A stretch of 64,000 nucleotides of DNA from NCEH01 sp043195135 (lineage in GTDB: Bacteria > Pseudomonadota > Alphaproteobacteria > Rhizobiales > Xanthobacteraceae): the NCBI RefSeq assembly GCF_043195135.1, contig NZ_JBAFWP010000013.1, one strand, 5' to 3'. Numbering within the stretch: position 1 is the stretch's first letter; every line of letters begins with the position of its first letter. A program made the translations under genes and the position numbers. Below, piece by piece: positions 33,474-42,698 of the stretch. The notes beneath the pieces are model-generated. The model saw only the letters and a list, made by a program, of their open reading frames with translations, searched no databases and had not been told where the DNA came from.

Positions 33474-34330
33474 AGCGCGTCGCCCTCATTTCCGTCGTGG
33501 CCTGGGCCTGCCTTGTCACATCCGCGCATGCACTGGAGACGCCCGCCAGCGCGCCCCAGGACAACCGCGTCCGCTTCGTCGATTACGAGCCCTACAACAT
33601 CACGAAGATCGTCGGCTCGCTGCGCTCGTCGGTTCAGGTCGAGTTCGCGTCGGACGAGGAGATCGCCCATGTGGCGCTCGGCAATACTGTGGCCTGGGAG
33701 GTGGCCCCCGCCGGAAACATCCTGTTCCTGAAGCCGCGAGAAAACCAGCCGGTGACGAACATCTCGGTGGTGACGACGCGGCGCGATGGGTCGACCCGCA
33801 GCTATCAGATGGAGCTCACCGTACGCGATGGCTCGGTCGCCTCGGGCCAGCCCACCTACTTCTATGTGAAGTTCCGCTATCCGGCCGACGAGACGGAGCG
33901 CAGGCGCCAGGAAGCAGCTGCGCGGGCGCAGGCAGCCCAGGCCGGCTATGCCGATAAGGTGCTCACCTTCCACGAGCAATATGGCCCGCGAAACTGGCGC
34001 TATTCGGCTCAGGGCTCGGCCGCCCTCGAGCCCGAAGCGGTCTACGACAACGGCAAGCTCACGACCTTTGCCTTCACCGGCAATCAGGAGATGCCGGCGA
34101 TCTACATGGAGAACTCGGACGGGACCGAGAGTCTCGTGCCGAAATCGGTCGAGGGCGGCCTGGTGCTCGTTCAGGCCATCAGCCGCAAGTTCATCCTGCG
34201 ACGCGGCGGTGATGTGCTCTGCATCTTCAACGAGGCCTATGACCAGGTCGGGATCAACCCGGGCACCAATACGACATCTCCCTCGGTCGAGCGGGTCGTG
34301 AAGCCACAAGCGGCGCCCAGGGCGCAATAG
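33470..34330 (+). CDS. virB9: VirB9 outer-membrane core protein
   Basis: A 286-residue periplasmic core-complex protein. A signal peptide ends near SAHALE. VRFVDYEPYNITKIVG begins the mature domain, and the C-terminal domain (GPRNWRYSAQGS, ALEPEAVYDNGKLTTFAF, QAISRKFILRRGGDVLCIFN) is the VirB7/VirB10-contact domain. The start is TTG 33470, overlapping virB8. There is no nearer ATG that keeps the signal peptide. Confidence 0.94.
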   Translation: MKRVALISVVAWACLVTSAHALETPASAPQDNRVRFVDYEPYNITKIVGSLRSSVQVEFASDEEIAHVALGNTVAWEVAPAGNILFLKPRENQPVTNISVVTTRRDGSTRSYQMELTVRDGSVASGQPTYFYVKFRYPADETERRRQEAAARAQAAQAGYADKVLTFHEQYGPRNWRYSAQGSAALEPEAVYDNGKLTTFAFTGNQEMPAIYMENSDGTESLVPKSVEGGLVLVQAISRKFILRRGGDVLCIFNEAYDQVGINPGTNTTSPSVERVVKPQAAPRAQ

Positions 34331-34339
34331 GGGCGGGCG

Positions 34340-35512
34340 ATGGCGGACGAAATCGAAAGCGGCGTGCCGGGAGAGCGAGGACAAGCGGTCACCGGCCGGC
34401 GGCAAGACAACCCGCTGCGGAAGCGCGGGGCGGTGGTGCTGGCTGTCATCGCATTTGTTGGCTTCGCGCTTTGGTCAATGCGAGACCGAGGGCGGCAGAC
34501 CGAGAACGAGAAGCCGGAGCGCGTCGTCATCCGGCAGGCGACGGATTTCGAGCCGGCCCGCCAGCCGCCGACACCACCACCCACGGTGCCGCAGGTGCAG
34601 TTGCCGACCCCCGTCGCCACGCCACAGCCGGCTCCAGCGCAGGACCCGATGCTCGACGCCGCCCGGCGGGCGCCGGTGATGGCATTCGGCGCCCAGCGGA
34701 GTACGGCTGGTGGCCGTCCGACCGCCGACGCGCCTGCTGATGCGCAGGCGGGCTATCTACCCCTCAATGCCGCTCGCGGCGGCTTGAACGGTCCCGGCGA
34801 GAACGAGGACCAGCGCTTCGGCCGGATGATGACGCCGACGCGCCTCGAAGGGTCACGCGCCGGCACGCTGGGCAATCGAGACTTCATCATCGCCATGGGC
34901 ACGTCGATCCCCTGCATCCTGGAAACCGCCTTGTCCTCGGACCAGCCGGGCTTCGCCAGTTGTGTCATCAATCGCGACGTGCTGTCGGACAATAGCCGCG
35001 TCGTGCTCATGGAGAAGGGGACGCAGGTCATCGGGGAGTATCGCGGCGGCCTGCGCCGGGGGCAGGCTCGCCTGTTCGTCCTTTGGAACCGAGCCAAGAC
35101 CCCGAAGGGCGTCATCATCACGCTCGCCTCGCCGGCCACCGACGCCTTGGGCCGGGCTGGCATGGACGGCTATGTCGACACCCATTGGTGGGAGCGCTTC
35201 GGCAGCGCCCTGCTGCTTTCCATTGTCGGCGATGCCGCCAACTATGCGCAGGGCCAGCTCCAGCAAGGCGACATCCAGGTCCAGAACAGCGCCAATGCCG
35301 GCCAGCAGGCGGCCGCCATTGCGGTCGAGCAGTCCATCAACATTCCGCCAACGTTGGAGAAGCACCAGGGCGAACTGGTCTCCATCTTCGTCGCTCGCGA
35401 TCTCGACTTCTCCAGCGTCTACGGCCTGCGCGTCACCGAGCCTCGCAACACGATCTACGATCGCGGCGTGCTCGGAGACTTCAGCCGTCGCTCCACGCTG
35501 GTCACGAAATAG
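34340..35512 (+). CDS. virB10: VirB10 envelope-spanning scaffold
   Basis: A 390-residue protein: short cytoplasmic tail, one membrane helix (about residues 31-46, AVVLAVIAFVGFALW), a Pro-rich periplasmic stretch (PARQPPTPPPTVPQVQLP), then the TrbI domain. That domain includes AMGTSIPCILETALSSDQPG, VMLEKGTQVIGEY-type strands and WWERFGSALLLSIVGDAANY, the outer-membrane antenna region. It couples inner-membrane ATPases to the outer-membrane core. Confidence 0.94.
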   Translation: MADEIESGVPGERGQAVTGRRQDNPLRKRGAVVLAVIAFVGFALWSMRDRGRQTENEKPERVVIRQATDFEPARQPPTPPPTVPQVQLPTPVATPQPAPAQDPMLDAARRAPVMAFGAQRSTAGGRPTADAPADAQAGYLPLNAARGGLNGPGENEDQRFGRMMTPTRLEGSRAGTLGNRDFIIAMGTSIPCILETALSSDQPGFASCVINRDVLSDNSRVVLMEKGTQVIGEYRGGLRRGQARLFVLWNRAKTPKGVIITLASPATDALGRAGMDGYVDTHWWERFGSALLLSIVGDAANYAQGQLQQGDIQVQNSANAGQQAAAIAVEQSINIPPTLEKHQGELVSIFVARDLDFSSVYGLRVTEPRNTIYDRGVLGDFSRRSTLVTK

Positions 35513-35526
35513 GCGAGGGGAGGGGG

Positions 35527-36546
35527 ATGAGCGATGCCGCCGACGCCGGCGTTGTCCGTGAGCTGCTCTCACCCCTAGGACACTTTCTGAAGGATGAGTC
35601 GCTTTATGAGATCGTGATCAATCGCCCAGGCGTGGTGCTGACTGAGGGTCCCGGTGGATGGCGCACGCACGACGCGCCGGAACTGACCTTCGAAAAGCTG
35701 ATGCGCCTTGCGCGCGCCGTCGCCAGCTACTCGCACCAGGCCATCGACGAGGCCCACCCGCTCTTGTCCGCCACGCTGCCGGACGAACACCGCATCCAGA
35801 TCGTCATTCCGCCCGCCACCACGAAGGGCACGGTGAGCATCACGCTCCGCAACCCGTCCGCGGTGACGCTGACGCTCGGCGATCTAGAGACAGGGGGCCT
35901 CTTCTCGGAGGTCAGCCCGCTCGCCGACGAGCTCTCCCCCACCGATATGAGGCTGCTCGGCCTCTACCAGGACGGCAGCTACATGGCGTTCCTCCGGGAG
36001 GCAGTTTTGGCTCGGAAGAACATCATCATCTCGGGTGCGACGGGGTCGGGCAAGACGACGCTCTCAAAGGCATTGATCCAACATATCCCGGAGGACGAGC
36101 GCCTCATTACCATCGAGGACACACGGGAGCTCGTGATCCCTCAGGATAATCACGTACGGCTGTTTTACTCCAAGGATGACCAGGGGCTCGCAAAGGTCGG
36201 CCCGAAGGAACTCCTTGAGGCTTCACTGCGCATGCGTCCGGATCGCGTCCTGCTCCAGGAGCTTCGGGACGGAACGGCGTTCTACTACATCCGCAATGTC
36301 AATTCCGGGCATCCGGGCTCGATCACGACCGTGCACGCGGATTCAGCGCGGCTCGCCTTCGAGCAGCTCACACTGCTCGTCAAAGAATCCGATGGCGGGC
36401 ACGACCTGGAGCGGGGCGATATTCGGGATCTGCTTGAGATCGCCATCGATATTATCGTTCAATGCAAGAGGGCAGCGGGTCGGTTTCGAGTGACGGAGAT
36501 CTATTTCGATCCCCACCGGCACACCCCATTAGATCAACATCGATGA
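35527..36546 (+). CDS. virB11: VirB11 secretion ATPase
   Basis: A 339-residue hexameric traffic ATPase. Walker A is SGATGSGKTT (169-178), the Asp box is ITIEDTREL, Walker B LLQELRDGTA and the His box SGHPGSITTVHA. It works with VirB4 in pilus assembly and with the coupling protein in transfer. GGGGG precedes ATG 35527. It ends the recognisable virB operon; the coupling protein gene lies 11.5 kb away. Confidence 0.95.
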   Translation: MSDAADAGVVRELLSPLGHFLKDESLYEIVINRPGVVLTEGPGGWRTHDAPELTFEKLMRLARAVASYSHQAIDEAHPLLSATLPDEHRIQIVIPPATTKGTVSITLRNPSAVTLTLGDLETGGLFSEVSPLADELSPTDMRLLGLYQDGSYMAFLREAVLARKNIIISGATGSGKTTLSKALIQHIPEDERLITIEDTRELVIPQDNHVRLFYSKDDQGLAKVGPKELLEASLRMRPDRVLLQELRDGTAFYYIRNVNSGHPGSITTVHADSARLAFEQLTLLVKESDGGHDLERGDIRDLLEIAIDIIVQCKRAAGRFRVTEIYFDPHRHTPLDQHR

Positions 36547-36615
36547 AGGGGACTTACAAGGGCCGCTTGGGATGATCTCCTCTCCCAAGAGAGTGGCCAC
36601 ATTTCTTTTCATAGC

Positions 36616-37635
36616 ATGGAATTTATGAGCCCGAGGCCTAGGCGCGTGCCTTCCCTTTCGGATGTTCATGCCCTTCAGGTACCATTGCACAGTCGATTCG
36701 CGGGTGCACTCCAGGCCATGCTTCCCACTGCTCCAAAATCCAAACTTATCATCGGTTCTAAGGCTATCATTGATAGCACATGCACGGATGCGCTTGGAAA
36801 AATGAAGCACGCACCTCGAATAGAGACCGACTTTACGGGTTCATTTGTGAAGAATGCCGTTCCCACCCTAAATGACTTATTTAGTAAGTCATTCAGCTCA
36901 TATCGAGTTAAGACACAAATAATGGCCGTCTACATACATCAGACGCCAAAAGTGAGATTTTTGGGTACACCCGCTCGCAAAATGCGGACCAAGCAGTGCG
37001 AGCTGGGTGACATATTGCTGGTCTTGTCCCACAAGCGAAATCCCCGAAAAACCTATTGGCGAGGAGCTTTGTGGCAACTCAAAATGAATGATGGCTCACA
37101 ACACAAAGCGGCGGATCCACAATATTGGTTATATAAGGATTGGCCGCCTTTCGATGTATATACCGGCGGTCTTCAGCGAGGCCATAGAGACTTTAATGGA
37201 GATACACGATCGGGATACTTCGGGCTGGTATCTCCTTCGAACTGGCTAATTTGCCCCCCGGCGCCGGTGATCGGACCGTCGAGCTCAGGAGTGATCGAAG
37301 CGGGGCGGTTCATCGTCGAAATGATGTATTCCGTGGATCCCGCGCAGCGCGGGCGCGTTGATCACATTGGACGACGGGTTTTTACTCGGCCTTATCCATT
37401 GTTTCCTTATACGTGGAGTCATACAATATGGGAACTACTTAATATCACCGGCGCCAAGCAGTTTAACGCAAAAAGCCTCTACGATGGGCCTCAGCCACGG
37501 ATCAGTCTGTTGTACAGTTCCGTCCCTCAATCCGTTCCCGTAAGTTCGTTCCCGCCTCCGGGCGAGAGAGAAAACGGCCTATTGGTCGTGATCCAGTCAA
37601 CGGACGCCACAGAATTTGATGCTGAATCCGATTAG
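36616..37635 (+). CDS. Orphan hypothetical protein, AT-richer than neighbours
   Basis: A 339-residue soluble protein with no recognised family. Patches that look structured include RVKTQIMAVYIHQTPKVRF, ELGDILLVLSHKRN, YWRGALWQLKMNDGSQHKAA followed by PQYWLYKDWPPFDVYTG, and GVIEAGRFIVEMMYSVDP. The tract WQLKMNDG..QYWLYKDWPPF recalls restriction-nuclease-like or nucleic-acid-associated orphans, but no catalytic motif is clear. Codon use has far more A and T than virB11 directly upstream, which argues for recent acquisition. It is 69 bases after virB11 on the same strand and may be read from the same promoter. Confidence 0.68.
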   Translation: MEFMSPRPRRVPSLSDVHALQVPLHSRFAGALQAMLPTAPKSKLIIGSKAIIDSTCTDALGKMKHAPRIETDFTGSFVKNAVPTLNDLFSKSFSSYRVKTQIMAVYIHQTPKVRFLGTPARKMRTKQCELGDILLVLSHKRNPRKTYWRGALWQLKMNDGSQHKAADPQYWLYKDWPPFDVYTGGLQRGHRDFNGDTRSGYFGLVSPSNWLICPPAPVIGPSSSGVIEAGRFIVEMMYSVDPAQRGRVDHIGRRVFTRPYPLFPYTWSHTIWELLNITGAKQFNAKSLYDGPQPRISLLYSSVPQSVPVSSFPPPGERENGLLVVIQSTDATEFDAESD

Positions 37636-37880
37636 GCTTCTGGCGCTCTCGTTGGTTCCGCCAGAACACCTAGCACGGCCTGCTCCAGGTGGCGGAGGCG
37701 CATCACGAGCGCGCACAGAAAAGACTATAAGCCATTGTTTTTATTGCATAATCTTCCTTATGCGACAGCTAATGGGCGCATCGTCAACGCAGCCGCTTAG
37801 GCACAAGGTTGCAATTGACGCAGCGGCCCTGGACCAGTGTGGGCGCCACGCATTGGAGGCGAACCGACGGTCACTCTCGG

Positions 37881-38735
37881 TCAGAAATGCCAGCCCAGAC
37901 TGGCGATCGGGCCATGCATGACGGCATTGTAGCGAAAGGAGCCCGTGCCGAGGCCGGTCCCCTGATAATCTTCGTAGAGATAGCGGTAGCCGATCGCGGT
38001 CGAGATCGAAGACGTCCACATGTAGCCGATCCCAAGGTAGCCATTACTCGACAGCTTCGATCCAACACCAAAGCCGCCAATATCCACGGTGGAGTTCAAG
38101 AACCAGCGATCGTCGATCGCCCATTGCAGGACCAGCCCAACGGTGGGATCAATCCACTGCTGCGTCTGGCTGCCTGACCATGCAAGCGGCGAACCGGCGG
38201 GCGACAAGGCTACGTCGGCCGAAAGCCGCATGTAGCGCAGGCCGGCGGTGATGCCGAGATCAAAGCTGGATGCGCCGAGCGGCAGCCAGTGGCCAATCGC
38301 GCCGGTGGCGATGGTCTGCGACAGCTCCGCGTCGAGGCTGCCGCCCCCGTAGAGGCCGATCTGATCGGCGTGCGATAACCGCGCCAGCACGAGATCTGCC
38401 AGGAACAGCCACTGCCCGTTTTCCGCAAGGAACGAGCCCATCATCGCGCCGTCGAGGTTGTCCAGCACCTCGGGCACGGATGCGTTGACCGGTGTCATGG
38501 GCCGGTTGCGCACGCCGATCTCGCCGTCGATCGCGGTGAGCCAGCCGTAGAGCGTCACCTGAAAGCGCCAGTCCGATGCCGGCCGTGCCTGCGATGCTGT
38601 ACCGGGCTGCTGCACGCCGCGATCCGACAGGTCGGCGGCGCGAACTGGACCCGCCGCGACGAACGCCACGAGCGCCAACGCCATGGCGCCCGTCCTGTAC
38701 TCAATTGTACTCCACTTCCGGAAGCTGCTCGGCAT
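37881..38735 (-). CDS. Outer-membrane beta-barrel protein
   Basis: A 284-residue exported protein. The signal peptide ends GPVRAAD. The mature part alternates polar and hydrophobic residues in repeated strands (WRFQVTLYGWLTAIDG, FDLGITAGLRYMRLSADV, LGIGYMWTSSISTAIGYRYL) and ends with aromatic WHF, the usual barrel C-terminus. ATG 38735 is chosen to begin the signal. The function is unknown; it resembles small porin-like barrels common in Hyphomicrobiales. It is downstream of the DUF1254 gene on the same strand, across a hairpin. Confidence 0.8.
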   Translation of the reverse strand: MPSSFRKWSTIEYRTGAMALALVAFVAAGPVRAADLSDRGVQQPGTASQARPASDWRFQVTLYGWLTAIDGEIGVRNRPMTPVNASVPEVLDNLDGAMMGSFLAENGQWLFLADLVLARLSHADQIGLYGGGSLDAELSQTIATGAIGHWLPLGASSFDLGITAGLRYMRLSADVALSPAGSPLAWSGSQTQQWIDPTVGLVLQWAIDDRWFLNSTVDIGGFGVGSKLSSNGYLGIGYMWTSSISTAIGYRYLYEDYQGTGLGTGSFRYNAVMHGPIASLGWHF

Positions 38736-38839
38736 CACTCTTCTCCGCCGGCCAATCCGATTGTCGGCGTCAGCACAGCTCGGCTCACGCACCGTTCGGA
38801 TCCCAGGCACCTTGTTTCGGCGCGCGAAATTTCAGCAAA

Positions 38840-38865
38840 CCGGCCTGCGATCTTCCGCAGGCCGG
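38840..38865 (-). terminator. Hairpin after the DUF1254 gene
   Basis: A perfect 10-bp stem (CCGGCCTGCG with CGCAGGCCGG, 6-base loop) lies 8 bases past the stop of the DUF1254 gene. Read leftward it is followed by GTTTGC, a weak T-run. It is a likely terminator separating that gene from the barrel gene. Confidence 0.6.
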
Positions 38866-38873
38866 CTCTTGGG

Positions 38874-40496
38874 TCACTTCACCAGAGCGATTTCGCTCGG
38901 CCGCCAGCTCTTGTCGAAGAACGACGGCAACGGGCTGTAGAGGCGCAGGATCGTGAACCAGCCCTTCCCGGGGGCGGTCTGGATCCAGTTGCCGCGTGCC
39001 ACGCCGTTCGGCTGGGTGGGGCCGAAATAGACCGTGGTCGTGCCATCGGCGGCGGCCTGGGCGGCGGGCGAGGGATAGTTCTGGCTGCCGGCGCGCGGAT
39101 ATTTCTGCGGCGTCTGCAGCATGGAGCGCGTCTGGTTGTCGTAGAGCGTGAAGGACCAGAACGCCTTGGCGGGAATGTCCCTGGGCAGCGTCACCTTGTA
39201 GGTCTTCGCGCCGTCGAAGGGGGCTCCATCAGGATCGAGGAAGCTCATGAGGTACTGCGAGCCCACGCCCGGGATGCGCATGATCATGCCGGGGGAGTCG
39301 AGCGTGTAGCCGTAATAAAAGGCGGTGCGGGAATCGAGCGTGCGCGCGCCGGTCGGTGCCAGCGGCTCGAACATGCCGTCCTTGAACATGGGCGGCGGGG
39401 TCTCGAAGAACGCGCCGCCGTCCCACAGCATGCTGCCCCACTGCGAATCCTTGTAATAGGCCCAGTCCGGGTGCTGCATCGCATAGCGCCAGTTGAGCGC
39501 CCGGCCGCTCGCCTGGCCGACCAGGGCCGCGTCCGACAGGATCTTCTTCATCCGCTCGTCGGGGGCGAACGTCTTGCCATGCACGATGCCGATCGCCGCG
39601 AGCTGCCCCGCGAGTTCGACGTCGTAGCTGGTGGCCGGCTGGCTCTGGACGTTCTCGTTGATCATCTCGAAGAAGCCGTAGCCGCTTGGCGGAATCGTGT
39701 TGAACGACCGCCCGCTGGCCTCGATGAACTTCGTCTCGGGGATCTTCGGCTCTCCCGCGATGCGCACCGTGCCCTCGAGCGCCTGAGCAAGGCTCGTTCC
39801 GAAGGAGCCCGGCTGGTAGGGATAGATCTTCAGGTTCTTCTTGACGTTCTCGACGGCCGGCCTGGGGTCGTTGTCGACGAGATAGGCGCGCGCGGCATGA
39901 AGAGCGAGGTTCGTCTTTGACTGCGCGATGAAGTAGCCGCCCTGGGGGAGCTGGCCCTTGTAGTCGGGCCCGACGATCAAATACTTGCCGCCGAGCCCGC
40001 GGTCAGGGCCGGGACCGCCAATGTCGATGATCCACGAGAACCACATGTCGTTGATCGTGCCGACGGCGTCCGATGGCTGCTCGATCACCAGCGGGCCTTT
40101 GCTCAGATCGAGCGCGGAGAGATAGTAGACCGTGTCGGCATTCGCCGTCAGGAACAGCGAGCTCGAATCCATGAGGTCGGAGAAGATGGCGACATCGCCG
40201 GGCTTGGCGCCGATGCTCTCGAAGCCCTTGACGAGCGCCAGGGCTGACGCGCCGCGGAAGCTGTTGTTGTAGACGTTGAGCGCCTGGGTGAAATCAAGTG
40301 CGTCATAGACTTTTCTGGCGGTTTCGGCGGTCGGCGCACCGTCTTGGAACTCCAGCGTGCCGATGCGCGTCTGCGCCGTGTCGGGCGCGCCAAGAGATCG
40401 AACGGTCTCTTGCGACACCTGCGCGACGGCAGCACCGGAGGGCAGCGTGAGGGCAGCGACGAGAGCAGCGCCGGCCAAACTCAGGTAGCGTCTCAT
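38874..40496 (-). CDS. DUF1254/DUF1214 domain exported protein
   Basis: A 540-residue periplasmic protein. The signal peptide ends SGAAVAQ. The N-terminal DUF1254 domain spans about residues 60-190 (NNSFRGASALALVKGFESIG, LFLTANADTVYYLSALDLS). The C-terminal DUF1214 domain spans about 400-515 (YKVTLPRDIPAKAFWSFTLY, DGTTTVYFGPTQPNGVARGN, GWFTILRLYSPL). These paired domains are widespread but their biochemistry is unclear; they are often annotated as cell-envelope proteins. ATG 40496 starts the signal. It appears monocistronic. Confidence 0.9.
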   Translation of the reverse strand: MRRYLSLAGAALVAALTLPSGAAVAQVSQETVRSLGAPDTAQTRIGTLEFQDGAPTAETARKVYDALDFTQALNVYNNSFRGASALALVKGFESIGAKPGDVAIFSDLMDSSSLFLTANADTVYYLSALDLSKGPLVIEQPSDAVGTINDMWFSWIIDIGGPGPDRGLGGKYLIVGPDYKGQLPQGGYFIAQSKTNLALHAARAYLVDNDPRPAVENVKKNLKIYPYQPGSFGTSLAQALEGTVRIAGEPKIPETKFIEASGRSFNTIPPSGYGFFEMINENVQSQPATSYDVELAGQLAAIGIVHGKTFAPDERMKKILSDAALVGQASGRALNWRYAMQHPDWAYYKDSQWGSMLWDGGAFFETPPPMFKDGMFEPLAPTGARTLDSRTAFYYGYTLDSPGMIMRIPGVGSQYLMSFLDPDGAPFDGAKTYKVTLPRDIPAKAFWSFTLYDNQTRSMLQTPQKYPRAGSQNYPSPAAQAAADGTTTVYFGPTQPNGVARGNWIQTAPGKGWFTILRLYSPLPSFFDKSWRPSEIALVK

Positions 40497-40666
40497 GATG
40501 TTTTCATCCTTTATGTTTTCATCCTCCCAACAGGCTGGGCCATTCGGCTTTCGCAGGCTGATAGGAAAATGCCAGGATCGCGCTAGCCAACCCAGGACTA
40601 GGACCCCGGCCTCCCAACTGAGTTGCGTCATCATCTCTCCACCTGTTTTGAACGACCGACAGATGA

Positions 40667-41062
40667 CTATCGTGGACAGACGTCCCAGAAACCCTGAGTC
40701 CGATTGGGGGTCGTATAGTACCAGCAGTACCCGGGCTTGGGCGGAGTGCCGGCAAGCGAAACGGCTGCAGCACCGGCAATAAATCCCATGGCCGCTCCGG
40801 CCGCGATCGCGCCTCCCGGGCGCCAATACCGGTGAGGATTTACAATCACGACGCCGCGCGGACGGTACGGGGCTCCATAGCCTGGCCTGACCGCGCCCGC
40901 TGCGCATCCGCGCGGGCCGCAGCCCGCTGCCGCGCAGCCTCGCGGTCCACAGGCCGCCCCGCCAGACCGATAAGCCTGAGCCGGCGTGCTTGAGAGCATT
41001 GGAACGGCGAGCATAGCTGCAAGCCCTGCCGACAGGATCGAGAGCTTGAACACCTTTAGCAC
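40667..41062 (-). CDS. Small exported Cys/Gly-rich protein
   Basis: A 131-residue protein with a signal peptide (MLKVFKLSILSAGLAAMLAV, cleavage near AQA). An internal duplication follows, CGPRGCAAAGCGPRGCAAG, then a Pro/Tyr-rich segment, one hydrophobic stretch (AIAAGAAMGFIAGAAAVSLA) and CWYYTTPNRTQGFWDVCP. The duplicated CGPRGC could bind metal or form disulfides. Similar small proteins occur in Hyphomicrobiales, with unknown function. The end of the gene lies 170 bases upstream of the DUF1254 gene. Confidence 0.68.
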   Translation of the reverse strand: MLKVFKLSILSAGLAAMLAVPMLSSTPAQAYRSGGAACGPRGCAAAGCGPRGCAAGAVRPGYGAPYRPRGVVIVNPHRYWRPGGAIAAGAAMGFIAGAAAVSLAGTPPKPGYCWYYTTPNRTQGFWDVCPR

Positions 41063-41554
41063 TACAACCCCTCTACTACGATTGAGTTTGGCACGACCGA
41101 GTTGGACTTACTGGAAAATGTAAGAATATCTATTAGTCGAGTGCGTCATCCAGTGCGGATATGCAGCACAACCCAGGAGAGTAGACTTTAGGCATTTGCT
41201 CCGCCGCAGGGCCGCGACAAAGGCTAATGAAGCCGGCGACCCCGCCGTGCGACGATGGCATTCACACGCGCCCGAAACGCCGGTCCGGCCAGCCATTGAA
41301 ACGCGAGGGCGCAGGCTGAAAGGGAGGAGGCAGCGACCGACCGGGAAGTCGCATGAGGGCCATTGGTTGGCATGGGCAACTTCCTCGCGCTCACGGCCGA
41401 TAATTTCCTCGGCTATAGTCAAAGCCAAGCCGACGGCTCCAAACGGGTTTCCCCGTATGTCCGGGGACACTTATACTGCGCCACAAAGCAGCAATCGGAC
41501 TTCAAGACCACTCATTTTGCGCCACCATGGCGGCATCCTCGGAGCATCCCGCGC
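41063..41554. other. Intergenic region between divergent genes
   Basis: About 490 bases without a convincing gene. It lies between two divergent starts and should hold both promoters. No repeat or RNA signature was seen. Confidence 0.4.
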
Positions 41555-42562
41555 ATGGCTGAGATTCCGGTTATTTCGAACCGCATACTGCACGGCTTGC
41601 CGGCCTTCCTGCGTCATGAAATCGGGGAAAGGGCGCTTCTGCAGGCCAACCGCGCCGCGGGCTTTGATCTCGAACTAATCGAGGACCGGAATTGCTTCAT
41701 TCCGCACGCGGCGGTGGTTGGGTTCGTGAATGCCGCGGCGAGAGCGGCAGGCGAGCCCAACCTCGGGCTCCTATTGGCCCCGGTGATGGACGTTGCCAAC
41801 TATGGCAGTTTCGGGCGCTATGTCCTCGGAGCCGACACCCTCGGCCAATCTATCGAGCGCGCCATTGCGGCCCTCTGTTATCACAGTACAGATGACAGGA
41901 TGTCGGTCGCGATCGTCGGCGACGAAGTGCGATTTAGCTACGGCTTTGCCCTGGCCGGCCGCGCCGGCTACGACATTATCGCTAGCGCTGCGGCCGGCGT
42001 CCTGCAGAGCGTCCTCAGGGCTTATTTGCCCGTTGACTGGCGGCCACTGCGCATCGAGCTTGATATCGACAAGCCGCGCCAGCCGGGACTGTTCGAAGAT
42101 TTCTTCCAGTGCCCGGTCCTTTTCAACGCATCCGCTGTGACCGTCGTCATGGAACGCCCTCATCTGTCTGTTGCTCCAAGGCGCGTTTCATGGTCGATGA
42201 TCACCATCGAGGATGTGGCGCGAGACCGGAGGGGCGGCGCTCCACGAGATCTGCTTGACGTCGTCGTGGAGCAGATCCGCGCCCTGGTTCTCACCGGGAG
42301 CGTGTCCATCGATAGTGCCGCGCAATCGATGGACACCAGCATCCGAACGCTGCAACGGGAGCTGAACCGAGCTGGAACCGATTTTCGCAGCTTGGCGAAC
42401 GCGGCAAGAATTGAGCGAGCCACTGAACTGCTCCGGCACACGAATGGCTCGATCACTCGTGTTTCGGCGGAGATGGGATACTCCTCTCCCGCCAATTTCG
42501 CGCGCGCCTTCCGAAAGGCGACCGGCCATGGGCCGCGGGAGTTCCGCTCAAGGATAGACTAG
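41555..42562 (+). CDS. AraC-family transcriptional regulator
   Basis: A 335-residue regulator. The N-terminal domain resembles the arabinose-binding-like domain of OruR-type AraC regulators (about residues 15-195). The C-terminal double helix-turn-helix shows VSIDSAAQSMDTSIRTLQRE and TRVSAEMGYSSPANFARAFR, then GHGPREFR (about 245-333). ATG 41555 is the likely start. It may control the adjacent cargo genes (Cys/Gly-rich, DUF1254 and barrel proteins) on the other strand. The ligand is unknown. Confidence 0.9.
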   Translation: MAEIPVISNRILHGLPAFLRHEIGERALLQANRAAGFDLELIEDRNCFIPHAAVVGFVNAAARAAGEPNLGLLLAPVMDVANYGSFGRYVLGADTLGQSIERAIAALCYHSTDDRMSVAIVGDEVRFSYGFALAGRAGYDIIASAAAGVLQSVLRAYLPVDWRPLRIELDIDKPRQPGLFEDFFQCPVLFNASAVTVVMERPHLSVAPRRVSWSMITIEDVARDRRGGAPRDLLDVVVEQIRALVLTGSVSIDSAAQSMDTSIRTLQRELNRAGTDFRSLANAARIERATELLRHTNGSITRVSAEMGYSSPANFARAFRKATGHGPREFRSRID

Positions 42563-42698
42563 ACAGAAGGGCTGTCTGCCCACGGCTTCGGTTTAGGGGG
42601 CAGGGGAATGTCGGCGTTCCGTACCCAGGCCAACCAACGACGCCAGGATCGCGGCCTATCTGTTGCGGTCTTGGTCCTGGTTCTGGCCTTCTCCTTCT

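Noticed and set aside
41108..41470. 120-residue minus-strand frame between the small exported protein and the AraC gene
   Set aside because: No signal peptide, domain or ribosome site; the translation looks random.
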